Positions 1 to 8,898 of a stretch of 64,000 nucleotides of DNA are shown piece by piece. A model generated the notes under the pieces. The model searched no databases. It was not told the origin of the DNA and was given only the letters and a program-made list of their open reading frames with translations. The stretch is from Streptomyces sp. NBC_01497 (GTDB lineage Bacteria; Actinomycetota; Actinomycetes; Streptomycetales; Streptomycetaceae): positions 1,178,001-1,242,000 of the forward strand of contig NZ_CP109427.1 in assembly GCF_036250695.1 (NCBI RefSeq). The letters run 5' to 3'. The position numbers were made by a program, and so were the translations under genes. Each line of letters opens with the position of its first letter. Position 1 is the first letter of the stretch.

Positions 1-92
1 CGGTTCCACCATCTCCCCTGTCGGCGAGACGCGATCACGCCGGCCGAGTGACGGCACGGCGTATGCCGGCAGAGCGACGAAGGAGCGGGGAC

Positions 93-1724
93 ATGCGGGA
101 GCGTACGGAGCATTACGACACGGTGGTGATCGGCGGGGGCGCGGCCGGTCTCGGCGGCGCGCTGGCCCTGGCGCGGGCCCGCCGCTCGGTGCTGGTGATC
201 GACGGCGGCGAGCCGCGCAACGCGCCGGCCGCCCACGTCCACACCTACCTCGGCCGTGAGGGCACGCCGCCGGCCGAACTGCTCGCCCTCGGCCGGGCGG
301 AGGTGGAGAGCTATGGCGCCACCGTCGTGACCGGCAACGTCACGGCGGTCCGCCGGCTGCCCGCGCGGGAGGGGGACGGCTTCCTTCTCGCGTGCGAGGA
401 CGGCACCGAGGTGGTGGCGCGCCGCCTGCTGGTCGCCACCGGGCTGGTCGACGAGAAGCCGGACGTCCCGGGGCTCGCCGAGCGGTTCGGCCAGGACGTG
501 CTGCACTGCCCGTACTGCCACGGCTGGGAGGTGCGGGACACTCCGGTCGGGGTCCTCGCCACCGGCCCCCTCGCCGTGCACCAGGCGCTGCTGTGGCGGC
601 AGTGGAGCGACGATGTGACCCTCTTCACGCACACCGCGGCGGACTTCGGTGACGAGGCGTACGAGCAGCTCGCCGCATGCGGGATCACGGTCGTGGACGG
701 CGAGGTGACGGGGCTTGAGGTCACGGACGGCCGCCTCACCGGGGTGCGGCTCGGCGACCGCGTCGTCCCCCGGGCCACCCTGGCGGTCGCGCCGCGCTTC
801 ACGGCGCGCTCGGCCCTGCTCACCGGCCTCGGCCTGAAGTCGGCCGAGCAGGTCGTGGCGGGACACGTCGTCGGCACCTACGTACCGTCCGACGCGACGG
901 GAGCGACGGATGTCCCGGGCGTGTGGGTGGCGGGCAACGTCACCTCCCTCGCGGAGCAGGTCATCGGTGCGGCGGCGGCGGGCGTGCGCGCGGGCGCGGC
1001 GATCAACGCCGACCTCGTCGCCGTCCGGACGTCCCAGGCGGTCGCGGCCCGCAGGGCGGCCGGAACCCACCCGGGCCCTCATGCCCCCGGCGGCGGCGAG
1101 GCGCTGGACATGCGGGAGTTCTGGGACGAGCGGTACGCGGGCAGCGGGCGCGTCTGGAGCGGCGAGCCCAACGCGGAGCTGGTCAGGGAGGCCGGTGACC
1201 TGCCGCCGGGACGGGCGCTCGACCTCGCGTGCGGTGAGGGCGGGGACGCCGTGTGGCTCGCCGGGCGCGGCTGGCACGTCACGGCCGCCGACATCTCGCG
1301 GGTCGCGCTGGGGCGCGCCGCGGAGCACGCGGCACGGGCGGGGGTGGGCGACCTCATCGACTGGCAGTGGCACGACCTGGCCGACACGTTCCCCGAGGGC
1401 GAGTACGACCTGGTCTCCGCGCAGTTCCTGCACTCGACGGGCGGCCTGCCGCGCGAGGACATCCTGCGCAGTGCGGCCGCCGCCGTCGCGCCGGGCGGGG
1501 TACTGCTGGTCACCGGCCACTCCGGGGGCGCGCCCTGGGAGGAACACGGCCACCCCGGCGTGGTGCTGCCCACTCCGGCCGAGGTCCTGGCGGAACTGCG
1601 GCTGGCCGACGGCGCGTGGAGCGTCGAGCGCTGCGAGGACCACGAGCGGCTCCAGACCGCTCCTGACGGCACGCGGATGGCCCGTACGGACAACACGGTG
1701 CGCGTGCGTCGCGTCACGAAGTGA
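93..1724 (+). CDS. Fusion of thioredoxin-reductase-like FAD oxidoreductase and SAM methyltransferase
   Basis: This 543-residue protein joins two enzymes. Residues about 8-310 form a pyridine-nucleotide/FAD oxidoreductase: a GGGAAGLGG dinucleotide motif near the start and a redox CPYC pair at about 139-142 (CPYCHGWE), as in thioredoxin-reductase-like proteins. After a Pro/Gly/Ala-rich linker, residues about 340-535 form a class I SAM-dependent methyltransferase with the motif I string ALDLACGEGGD. I chose the ATG at 93 over GTG 48 and ATG 63 because a GAAGGAG sits 8 nt upstream of it. The two-domain form is known from actinomycete genomes; its substrates are not. The N-terminal half could be a disulfide reductase or a small-molecule dithiol oxidase. 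The gene stands alone, 114 bp ahead of the peroxidase gene. Confidence 0.85.
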   Translation: MRERTEHYDTVVIGGGAAGLGGALALARARRSVLVIDGGEPRNAPAAHVHTYLGREGTPPAELLALGRAEVESYGATVVTGNVTAVRRLPAREGDGFLLACEDGTEVVARRLLVATGLVDEKPDVPGLAERFGQDVLHCPYCHGWEVRDTPVGVLATGPLAVHQALLWRQWSDDVTLFTHTAADFGDEAYEQLAACGITVVDGEVTGLEVTDGRLTGVRLGDRVVPRATLAVAPRFTARSALLTGLGLKSAEQVVAGHVVGTYVPSDATGATDVPGVWVAGNVTSLAEQVIGAAAAGVRAGAAINADLVAVRTSQAVAARRAAGTHPGPHAPGGGEALDMREFWDERYAGSGRVWSGEPNAELVREAGDLPPGRALDLACGEGGDAVWLAGRGWHVTAADISRVALGRAAEHAARAGVGDLIDWQWHDLADTFPEGEYDLVSAQFLHSTGGLPREDILRSAAAAVAPGGVLLVTGHSGGAPWEEHGHPGVVLPTPAEVLAELRLADGAWSVERCEDHERLQTAPDGTRMARTDNTVRVRRVTK

Positions 1725-1838
1725 GTGGCGGTGCCGGAACGGGCCTTTAGGATCTGCCCGAGCCGGGAACACGCGAGTGGGCGGGGAGACCCGCGAGCAG
1801 GGCGTGCACCCTGGGCACGATGAGACAGGAGAGCGGAT

Positions 1839-2897
1839 TTGACGGCCGAACCATCCGACGCACCGGAGCCGCAACCGGTGCTGAGTCCGCTCACCACGGC
1901 GGCGATCTTCCTGGTCCTCACGGTCGACGAGGGCGGTGAGGGACCGGTGCGCGACCTGCTCGCGGACCTGCCGGGCCTGCGGCGCAGCTACGGCTTCGGA
2001 TCGCCGGACGGCGCGCTCAGCTGCGTCGTCAGCATCGGTTCGCGGGTGTGGGGCCGTCTCTTCGACGGGCCCCGCCCCGCGGAGTTGCACCCCTTCGTGG
2101 AGCTGACCGGACCGCGCCACCGGGCCCCCGCCACCCCGGGCGACCTGCTCTTCCATCTCCGGGCGACCCGGCAGGACCTCTGCTTCGCCCTGGCCGCCGA
2201 GATCATGGACCGGCTGCGGGGCCATGTCACGCTCGTCGACGAGGTGCAGGGGTTCAAGTACCGGGACGTGCGCGACCTGATGGGTTTCGTGGACGGTACC
2301 GAGAACCCCGAGGGCAGGGCGGCCACCACGGCCACCCTGGTCGGTGACGAGGACCCGGACTTCGCGGGCGGCAGCTATGTGATCGTGCAGAAGTACCTGC
2401 ACGACCTCCCCGCCTGGAACGCACTGCCCGTGGAGGCGCAGGAGAAGGTCATCGGCCGCCGCAAACTCACCAACGTCGAGCTGGACGAGCCCGCTTCGCA
2501 CGTCTCCCTGAACACGGTGACCGACGCGGACGGTGAGGAACTGCAGATCCTCCGCGACAACATGCCGTTCGGCAGTCCCGGCCACGACGAGTTCGGCACG
2601 TACTTCATCGGCTACGCGCGCACCCCCGAGGTCACGGAGCAGATGCTGCGCAACATGTTCCTCGGCAACGCCGACGCGAGCCACGACCGCATCCTGGACT
2701 TCTCCACGGCGGTCACCGGCACGCTGTTCTTCGCACCGTCCGGGGACTTCCTCGACGACCTTCCCGATCCGCCGTCGTCCGCGACGGCCGAGCGGCCCGT
2801 ACCGCCCGTACCCCACACCCGTAGCGAGGCTCCCGCAGGCGTCAGCGCCGACGGGAGCCTCGGTATCGGAGACTTGAACAGGAGCACCGCCAAGTGA
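1839..2897 (+). CDS. DyP-type heme peroxidase, encapsulin cargo
   Basis: Dye-decolorizing peroxidase of 352 residues, using H2O2 to oxidise aromatic or dye-like substrates through heme. The family signature GFVDGTENP is at about residues 147-155, and a probable proximal His lies in the SHDRILDFS stretch near residue 285. The C-terminus is a flexible Pro/Ala tail ending in SLGIGDLNRS plus a few residues, which matches the targeting peptide that loads DyP into encapsulin shells. The start is a TTG with AGGAGA 7 nt upstream; no better start is available. Its stop overlaps the start of the encapsulin gene, so the pair is translationally coupled. Confidence 0.93.
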   Translation: MTAEPSDAPEPQPVLSPLTTAAIFLVLTVDEGGEGPVRDLLADLPGLRRSYGFGSPDGALSCVVSIGSRVWGRLFDGPRPAELHPFVELTGPRHRAPATPGDLLFHLRATRQDLCFALAAEIMDRLRGHVTLVDEVQGFKYRDVRDLMGFVDGTENPEGRAATTATLVGDEDPDFAGGSYVIVQKYLHDLPAWNALPVEAQEKVIGRRKLTNVELDEPASHVSLNTVTDADGEELQILRDNMPFGSPGHDEFGTYFIGYARTPEVTEQMLRNMFLGNADASHDRILDFSTAVTGTLFFAPSGDFLDDLPDPPSSATAERPVPPVPHTRSEAPAGVSADGSLGIGDLNRSTAK

Positions 2898-3700
2898 ACA
2901 ATCTGCACCGCGAACTGGCCCCCGTCTCCGCCGCGGCCTGGGCCGACCTGGAGGACGAGGCGCGGCGTACGTTCAAGCGCCATGTGGCGGCGCGCCGCCT
3001 CGTTGACGTACCCGAGCCCGGGGGCTCCGAACTGGCCGCCGTCGCCACCGGCCACCTGGACACGGTGGAGCCGCCGGCCGAGGGCGTGCGGGCACATCTG
3101 CGCCGCGCCCAGCCGCTGGTGGAGCTGCGGGTCCCGTTCACGGTCTCGCGCGAGCAGGTCGACGACGTGGAGCGCGGCGCGAAGGACGCCGACTGGGACC
3201 CGGTCAAGGACGCGGCGCGCAAGCTCGCGTACGCCGAGGACCGGGCGATCTTCGAGGGATACGCGGCGGCCGGCATCGAGGGCATCAGGGCCAGCTCGTC
3301 CAACCCGCCGCTCGCGCTGCCCGCCGACGCGCGCGACTACCCGAACGCGATCAGCCAGGCCATCACGGAGCTGCGGCTCGCCGGTGTCGGGGGGCCCTAC
3401 GCGGTGGCGCTCAGCGCGGACGCGTACACCCTGGTGAGCGAGACGTCGGACCACGGCTACCCGATCCGCGAGCACCTGAGCCGGGTGCTGAACGGCGACA
3501 TCATCTGGGCGCCCGCCATCGACGGCGCGTTCGTCCTCGCGACCCGTGGCGGCGACTTCGAGCTGCGGATCGGCCAGGACGTGTCCATCGGCTACCTGAG
3601 CCATGACGCGACGAGCGTGCAGCTGTACTTCCAGGAGACGTTCACCTTCCTGACGTACACGTCGGAGGCGATCGTCGCGCTCTCGCCGCACGGAGCCTGA
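2894..3700 (+). CDS. Family 1 encapsulin shell protein (linocin M18/CFP29-like)
   Basis: This 268-residue protein assembles into the icosahedral HK97-fold nanocompartment. The N-terminus (NNLHRELAPVSAAAW) and the spacing of conserved blocks match linocin/CFP29-type shells, and the length is normal for family 1. The GTG start overlaps the peroxidase stop as GTGA, so shell and cargo are made together. The peroxidase is therefore probably enclosed in the shell in the cytoplasm. A 15-bp hairpin follows 17 nt after the stop. Confidence 0.95.
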   Translation: MNNLHRELAPVSAAAWADLEDEARRTFKRHVAARRLVDVPEPGGSELAAVATGHLDTVEPPAEGVRAHLRRAQPLVELRVPFTVSREQVDDVERGAKDADWDPVKDAARKLAYAEDRAIFEGYAAAGIEGIRASSSNPPLALPADARDYPNAISQAITELRLAGVGGPYAVALSADAYTLVSETSDHGYPIREHLSRVLNGDIIWAPAIDGAFVLATRGGDFELRIGQDVSIGYLSHDATSVQLYFQETFTFLTYTSEAIVALSPHGA

Positions 3701-3716
3701 GTACCGCGTGCCGTGT

Positions 3717-3752
3717 GTGCGGGCCGGCCGGTCGCGCCCGGCCGGCCCGCAC
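3717..3752 (+). terminator. Hairpin terminator of the peroxidase-encapsulin operon
   Basis: Perfect 15-bp inverted repeat (3717-3731 and 3738-3752) with a 6-nt loop, GC-only in its inner half and without a T-tract, directly after the encapsulin stop. This is the usual form of terminators in high-GC actinomycetes. Confidence 0.75.
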
Positions 3753-3863
3753 CTTCCCGGGCGCCGGCACCGGGCTGGGGCCGACGGCCTCCCGGGCCGG
3801 TGCGTTCCGCGGGGCGCACCAGCCCGCCCGGCGCGCCGACGAGGCGGGGCGGGCCGCCGCGGG

Positions 3864-4204
3864 TTACCTGCCGTAGCCGACAGCGTTGATGTTGCCCGGC
3901 ACGGCGTTCTCGGTGGCGTCCGAGAGATATTCGGACCTCGTCACACGCTCGTAGGACGTGCCCTGGGCGCTCTTGCTGTCGTCGCCCCCGATGCCCAGGA
4001 TGATCGCGCCCTCCGTGTGCACGGGTTGCAGCCGCAGACGTTCGGACGCGCGCCGCTGTAGTAGGTCGACAGGCCGCCGGACTGGGCGTTGCCGCCGCGG
4101 ATCGCCCCTCGATAACGGTTGCTGACGGTGGGCTCGTTGGCGTTGCAGCCGGCGTTGACACCGGAGAACGGGCCGTTCTCCAGGTCCGCCATCACCCACG
4201 GCCC
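3864..4204 (-). pseudogene. Remnant of a GH54-type alpha-L-arabinofuranosidase B catalytic domain
   Basis: On the minus strand from about 4204 one frame reads GPWVMADLENGPFSG, then RGGNAQSGGLSTYYSGARPN, and the next frame continues with HTEGAIILGIGGDDS and ends SDATENAV...VGYGR with a stop at 3864. Together these match the C-terminal half of the catalytic domain of GH54 arabinofuranosidase B as I recall it. The frame change lies near 4018-4026 and looks like loss of one base after the CNP codons. A few residues between SNRY and RGAIRGG also seem deleted. No start codon, signal peptide or N-terminal half precedes it, so it is a decayed fragment rather than a working gene. Confidence 0.75.
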
Positions 4205-4372
4205 CTTGCCCGCGCCGTGACTCCGCGGTCTCCAGCGCCGGATCCGACGCCCGCTCGGCGCTCGTCACGGCCCCGCGCGGGCCGCCGGCGCCCGTGCTGC
4301 CGGCGCCGGCACCGGGCCGGGGACGCGCTCACGGCGGGCGGGATCGGCCGGGCGGCGGGACCGCCGGAGACG

Positions 4373-5812
4373 TCAGACCGAGATCGTCTTGAACTCCACG
4401 TACTGGCCGAGTCCGACGGATCCGAACTCGCGGCCCACGCCGCTGCCCTTGTAGCCGCCGAACGGCCCGTCGAACGACGGCGGAGCGCCGTTGACGGAGA
4501 ACGTGCCGGTCCGTACGCGCCGCGCCGTCGCGAGGGCGCGCTCCTCATCGGCGCTCCACACTCCGCCGCCGAGGCCGTACGGCGAGTCGTTGGCTATGCG
4601 AACGGCGTCGTCGTCATCGTCGAACGGGATCACGACGATCACCGGGCCGAAGATCTCCTCCTGGGCGATCCGCATCGCGTTGTCGACGTCGGCGAACAGG
4701 GTCGGGCGCACGTAGTATCCGCCGTCGAGCCCTTCGGGAAGGTCCGGGCCGCCGGTGACGAGCCGCGCGCCCTCCTCGATGCCGAGGTCGATGTACGACC
4801 GGACGCGCCGCTGCTGTTCGGCGCGGACCATCGGGCCGATGAAGGTGGCGGGGTCGGCGGGGTCGCCGACGGTCAGCGACTCCACCAGGTCCTTGAGCTT
4901 CGCGACGGCCTCCTCGTAGCGGTCGCGGTGGACGAGGATCCGGGTGTGCGCGACGCACGACTCGGCGTTGTTGCCGAAGGAGAGGAACTTCAGGCCCTCG
5001 GCCATGGCGTCGAGGTCGGCGTCCGCGAGGACGATCGCGGCGGACTTGCCGCCGAGTTCCAGGCTCACCCGCTTGAGCTGCCGGCCGGCGATGGAGGCGA
5101 TCTTCCGGCCTGCCTCGGTGGAACCGGTGAAGGCGATCTTGTCGATGCCGGGGTGGGACACCAGGTACTCGCTGGTCTCGCGGCCGGCCACGACGATGCT
5201 CAGGACGCCCTCGGGCACCCCGGCCTCGGCGAACAGGTCCGCCAGTACCAGGGTGCTGAGCGCGGTCTCCGGAGACGCCTTCAGCACCACGGTGCAGCCC
5301 GCGAGGAGCGCCGGGACCAGCTTGACCAGTGCGGACTGGTGCGGCGCGTTCCACGGGATGACGGCGGCGACGACACCGACCGGCTCGCGGCGCACCACGG
5401 TGCGGGCCCGGGCGCCCTCGGCGCGAGGCAGCGTCTCCTCCCACGGGAAGGTCTCGGCGGCGCGCAGGAAGGACCCCGTCTGCTCGGGCAGGGCGGCGGC
5501 GGCCCAGCCGGTGAACCACCGGGCCGAGCCGTTCTCCGCCGTGGTGAGGTCGGCCCATTCGTCGGCGCGCGCCGCGTACAGCTCGTTGAAGCGGGTGATG
5601 ACCTTCCGGCGCTCCGCGGGCGCGGTCCGGGGCCAGGGGCCCTGGTCGAACGCCTCCCGCGCGGCGGCGACGGCCTTGTCGATGTCGGCGGGCGCGGCGT
5701 GCGCGGCCCGTCCGACGAGCGAGCGGTCGTGGGGCGAGCGGGTCTCCAGCAGCCCGGGCTCGGTCGGCTCGGTCCACCGGCCGCCGATGTACAGCTTGTC
5801 GAAGGTAATCAT
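4373..5812 (-). CDS. NAD(P)-dependent aldehyde dehydrogenase
   Basis: Class I-type aldehyde dehydrogenase of 479 residues, a normal family length. The catalytic Glu is in VSLELGGK (about residue 250) and the catalytic Cys in NAESCVAHTR (about 284); the C-terminal GGYKGSGVGRE block is present. The ATG at 5812 is chosen because the protein then begins as family members do, MITFDKLYIGGRW. It is divergent from a TetR-family gene, and the 121-bp gap holds a strong inverted repeat, so the regulator very probably controls it. The physiological aldehyde cannot be read from sequence. Confidence 0.92.
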   Translation of the reverse strand: MITFDKLYIGGRWTEPTEPGLLETRSPHDRSLVGRAAHAAPADIDKAVAAAREAFDQGPWPRTAPAERRKVITRFNELYAARADEWADLTTAENGSARWFTGWAAAALPEQTGSFLRAAETFPWEETLPRAEGARARTVVRREPVGVVAAVIPWNAPHQSALVKLVPALLAGCTVVLKASPETALSTLVLADLFAEAGVPEGVLSIVVAGRETSEYLVSHPGIDKIAFTGSTEAGRKIASIAGRQLKRVSLELGGKSAAIVLADADLDAMAEGLKFLSFGNNAESCVAHTRILVHRDRYEEAVAKLKDLVESLTVGDPADPATFIGPMVRAEQQRRVRSYIDLGIEEGARLVTGGPDLPEGLDGGYYVRPTLFADVDNAMRIAQEEIFGPVIVVIPFDDDDDAVRIANDSPYGLGGGVWSADEERALATARRVRTGTFSVNGAPPSFDGPFGGYKGSGVGREFGSVGLGQYVEFKTISV

Positions 5813-5878
5813 CTTTCCGGTCTCTCCCGGTCGGGCCTGTCGCCAGGCAGGGGCGCCGGTGAGCGCCCTGTCGGCGAA

Positions 5879-5925
5879 GTTAACACAACGGCGTTCTGCT
5901 AACAAGAAAACGGTGTTGTGTTAAC
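5879..5925. promoter_or_regulatory. Inverted-repeat operator between the aldehyde dehydrogenase and TetR genes
   Basis: GTTAACACAAC at 5879-5889 is repeated in inverted form, GTTGTGTTAAC, at 5915-5925. The region is AT-rich against its surroundings and lies in the only gap between two divergent genes, the second copy ending 8 bp before the regulator's ATG. The layout fits TetR binding and control of both promoters. The two arms may be two separate operators rather than one long one, since each is followed by a weaker partner. Confidence 0.7.
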
Positions 5926-5933
5926 CTCGGCCC

Positions 5934-6611
5934 ATGTCCACGCCCCCCGCCGACTTCCAGCGCGCCCGCAGGCCCGAGCACAAGGAACTGCGCGCCGCGT
6001 CGATCCTCAATGCCGCACGCACGCTGGGACTGGCCAAGGGCGTCCGCGCGGTCACGCTCACGGACATCGCGAACGAGGCGGGCATCAACAAGTCGGCGGT
6101 CCTGCGCTACTACGAGACGCGCGAAGAGATCTACCTGCGGCTGACGGCCGAAGGGTGGACGGCATGGTCGACCCGGGTACGGGCCGCGCTCGGCGCCGCC
6201 GGCGAGCGCTCGGCCGAGACCCTCGCGGACGTCCTGGCGACCACGGTCCTCGGCCAGCCCCTCTTCTGCGACCTCCTCGCCCACGCGACGCTCAACCTGG
6301 AGCGGCACGTCTCGCGGGAGGCGGTCCTCTCCTTCAAGCTCCGGGTGCTCGGCTCGATCGCGGACCTCACCCGGGCGGTGGCGGACTTCGAGCCGCGGCT
6401 CGGCGAGGCGGGCGCCCGCGATGTCGTCTCGGGGGTGACCCTGCTCGCCGGCGGGCTGTGGCAGGCGTCCCACCCGCCCTCGACACTCGCGGAGCTCTAC
6501 ACGGAGCGGCCGGACCTCGGGCACGCCGTGGTCGACCTGCCGGACAAGCTGAACTCGCTGGTGCGGGCGCTGATCACCGGGCTGAGCGCCCCCGGCTCCA
6601 CCGCGCACTGA
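5934..6611 (+). CDS. TetR/AcrR-family transcriptional regulator
   Basis: This 225-residue repressor has the N-terminal helix-turn-helix at about residues 35-60 (VTLTDIANEAGINKSAVLRYYETREEIY), followed by an all-helical ligand domain. There is no clear ribosome-binding site; the inverted repeat ends 8 bp before the ATG, so the message may be nearly leaderless. It is divergent from the aldehyde dehydrogenase, which is the likely target. Its 3' end overlaps the 3' end of the convergent FUSC gene by 38 bp. Confidence 0.9.
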   Translation: MSTPPADFQRARRPEHKELRAASILNAARTLGLAKGVRAVTLTDIANEAGINKSAVLRYYETREEIYLRLTAEGWTAWSTRVRAALGAAGERSAETLADVLATTVLGQPLFCDLLAHATLNLERHVSREAVLSFKLRVLGSIADLTRAVADFEPRLGEAGARDVVSGVTLLAGGLWQASHPPSTLAELYTERPDLGHAVVDLPDKLNSLVRALITGLSAPGSTAH

Positions 6612-8679
6612 GCAGCCGGCCCGTCCGCTCGGAGGTGGCCACGGCGCGCGCCGCCCGTACCTGCTCGCGCAGGACGTCGAGGACGGCGCTGCCCGCGGGA
6701 CCGTGGTCGGCCGCCACGTGCGGCAGCGCCACGTGCGCGCGCACGCCCCGCGCCAGCTCCCGGAGCTGGCCCTCCACGGCCCGTGCCTCCCGCGGTGGGG
6801 GCGGCGGGGCGCCGTTGCCGATGTCCTGCTGGGCCGCCGTGGTCGCGTCGACCACCCGCTCGACGGCCATCGCCAGCGGCCACCACTCGGCCGCGAGCGT
6901 CGACGTCGGCCGCGGTTCGGTCATGGCGCGACGGAACTCGGCCCGTACAGCCGACAGTTCGCGGTACAACCGCCTGCGGGCGCGCGCCGAGGCGTCATCG
7001 TCCGCCGCCGCTGCCCCGACCGCCGTCGCCCCCCGGGGCGGCGGCCCCGCTGCCCCGTCCACGCGGTGTGCCCCACCCGCCGGGCGCGTCCCCGGCTCCG
7101 TCCCCGTGGCCTCGGGCCGCGCGACGAGGCATACCACGACGTACTCGGCGGCATCCTCGATGACGGCCGCGAGCCGGTCCCCGACACGCGCGTGCCAGCT
7201 CTCCGGCCACAGCAGGTAGCCCACGACCAGCGCGATCGCACAGCCGATGAAGCTGTCGACGAGGCGGGGCAGCAGCAGTCCGAAACCGAGATGGTTCAGC
7301 ACGTCGGACAGCAGCAGGATCAGCGGGGTGATGGCCGTCGTCTGGTACGCGTACCCCCGGGAGGCCATGACGGGGAGCAGCGCCGCGAGCACCGCCATCA
7401 GAGCGGCCGACCACCAGCCGTACGGGGCGGCGCCGAGCACGGCCGCCGCCACGCCGAGTCCCACGACCGTGCCGATCGCCCGCATCACCGCACGGGAGAA
7501 GACCGATCCGAGGTCCGGCTTGAGGACGAAGGCGACGGTCAGCGCCACCCAGTAGGAACGCGGCACCGGCACCACCGACACGAGCGTCTGCGCGATGCCC
7601 ACGCACAGGGCGAGCCGCAGTCCGTAGCGCCAGGCGGTGCCTGAGCGCAGGGTGGTGCGCGCCGTACGCCGCATGCGAAGCGGCAGTGGTGCGGGCCGGC
7701 CGAGCCGGTCTCCCGGCGTCGCGTGCTCGCCGCGCACCACCGAGGCCGCGTAGCGCAGGGCGGCCTCGACGGCCCGCTCCGCCCGGCCGGCGTCCTCGGG
7801 CAGTACCCCGGCAGCCACCGTGCCACCGCCGGCGGGCGGGCGGCCCTCGATCGTGTCCGCGAGGGCCCGCAGCGCCGCGGGCACCGTGGCCGGCAGTGGC
7901 CGGCCGGACTGGTGCACGGCGGGCGCCGCCTCCAGCAGCGCGGTCAGCGCGTCGAGACGGGCGAACAGGGCGAAGGCAGTGGACCGCTGGCCCCGCTCCC
8001 CCGCGCGCCGGGCGAGAACGAGGTCGTGGGCGTGGTCCATGCGGCGGGTGGTCGCCTGCCGCCGGGCCTCGTATCCGCTGCCGCCCGCCGCCTCCAACTG
8101 GTCGGCGAGCGCCCGGTAGGCGGCGGCGACGGCGGCGCGTTCGGGCGCGGCACCGCGTACGGGCCAGGCGAGGAGGGTCAGCAGCAGGACGAACGCGCCG
8201 CCGCCCAGGAACAGCGCGGGCGCCAGCCACACCGGCCCCGGTACCGGCAGCCCCGCCTCGATGATCGTGTTGATGAGCAGGAGCAGGGCGGCGCCCGACG
8301 CGAGCGGGCCGATCGACGAGATCAGGCCGGAGACGAGGCCGACCAGGGTGACGACGATGACGGCGAGCCCGCCGTGCCCGAAGACGGACGCGCCGACGAC
8401 GACGCCGGCCGCCCCCGCCAGCTGCGGTACGGCGATGCCGAGGAACCGCATCCGGTAGGAGTCGGCCGTGTCGTTGATGACGGCGAACTGCGCGCCGATC
8501 CCGGCGAGCGCCCCGTACGCGGGCCGCCCGAGCGCGAACCCGAGAGCGAGCGGACCCGCGACGCCGACGCAGGCGCGCAGCGCGGCGGGCCAGGGCACGG
8601 GTCCCGGGTTCGGGCGCAGGGCCGCCACGAGCCATTCGGGGGTTCGGGACCGCCCGTCGGTCCTGGCCGTGCGCACCAC
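6574..8679 (-). CDS. FUSC-family (aromatic acid exporter-like) membrane protein
   Basis: A 701-residue membrane protein with two similar blocks of clustered membrane segments (about residues 20-170 and 370-520), each followed by a soluble part, as in FUSC/aromatic-acid-exporter proteins. An AGGAGG lies 7 nt before the GTG at 8679, which fixes the start although the frame stays open far upstream. The family is linked to efflux of aromatic acids and related compounds; the substrate here is unknown. It converges on the TetR gene with a short overlap. Confidence 0.82.
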   Translation of the reverse strand: MVRTARTDGRSRTPEWLVAALRPNPGPVPWPAALRACVGVAGPLALGFALGRPAYGALAGIGAQFAVINDTADSYRMRFLGIAVPQLAGAAGVVVGASVFGHGGLAVIVVTLVGLVSGLISSIGPLASGAALLLLINTIIEAGLPVPGPVWLAPALFLGGGAFVLLLTLLAWPVRGAAPERAAVAAAYRALADQLEAAGGSGYEARRQATTRRMDHAHDLVLARRAGERGQRSTAFALFARLDALTALLEAAPAVHQSGRPLPATVPAALRALADTIEGRPPAGGGTVAAGVLPEDAGRAERAVEAALRYAASVVRGEHATPGDRLGRPAPLPLRMRRTARTTLRSGTAWRYGLRLALCVGIAQTLVSVVPVPRSYWVALTVAFVLKPDLGSVFSRAVMRAIGTVVGLGVAAAVLGAAPYGWWSAALMAVLAALLPVMASRGYAYQTTAITPLILLLSDVLNHLGFGLLLPRLVDSFIGCAIALVVGYLLWPESWHARVGDRLAAVIEDAAEYVVVCLVARPEATGTEPGTRPAGGAHRVDGAAGPPPRGATAVGAAAADDDASARARRRLYRELSAVRAEFRRAMTEPRPTSTLAAEWWPLAMAVERVVDATTAAQQDIGNGAPPPPPREARAVEGQLRELARGVRAHVALPHVAADHGPAGSAVLDVLREQVRAARAVATSERTGRLLSARWSRGRSAR

Positions 8680-8853
8680 TGTCCGTCCTCCTGAGGCACT
8701 GGCCGGCACCGGCCGCCGCGGGGCCGGGACACCGGAGGCGGGAACGACTCCCCGCGTAGGACAGCATGGCGCCTGAGCGGCGCCGTCCCGCGCACCGGGC
8801 CGCCGGACACGGGCGTCGTGCCCGGACGGGGCCCGCGTCACGGCCGGACGACG

Positions 8854-8898
8854 GGTCGTCCTGTGCGACGGCGGACCGCGCCGTCGCACAGGACGACC
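8854..8898 (-). terminator. 20-bp perfect hairpin in the 8680-9107 intergenic region
   Basis: Arms 8854-8873 and 8879-8898 are perfect complements with a 5-nt loop. It lies 210 bp beyond the stop of the minus-strand M1 peptidase and 175 bp before the FUSC start. It is probably a terminator that separates the two units. I see nothing else in the 428-bp gap. Confidence 0.55.

Noticed and set aside
1..92. End of an upstream gene at the left edge
   Set aside because: No convincing coding frame ends here; it looks like the promoter region of the first gene.
4192..4548. Minus-strand open frame upstream of the GH54 remnant as the missing N-terminal half
   Set aside because: The translation is Arg/Ser/Ala-rich and shows no GH54 or signal-peptide features; it overlaps the end of the aldehyde dehydrogenase gene.
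4217..5902. Long plus-strand open frame opposite the aldehyde dehydrogenase gene
   Set aside because: It is the antisense shadow of a gene with intact catalytic motifs; its translation is Gly/Arg/Val-rich with no recognisable domain.
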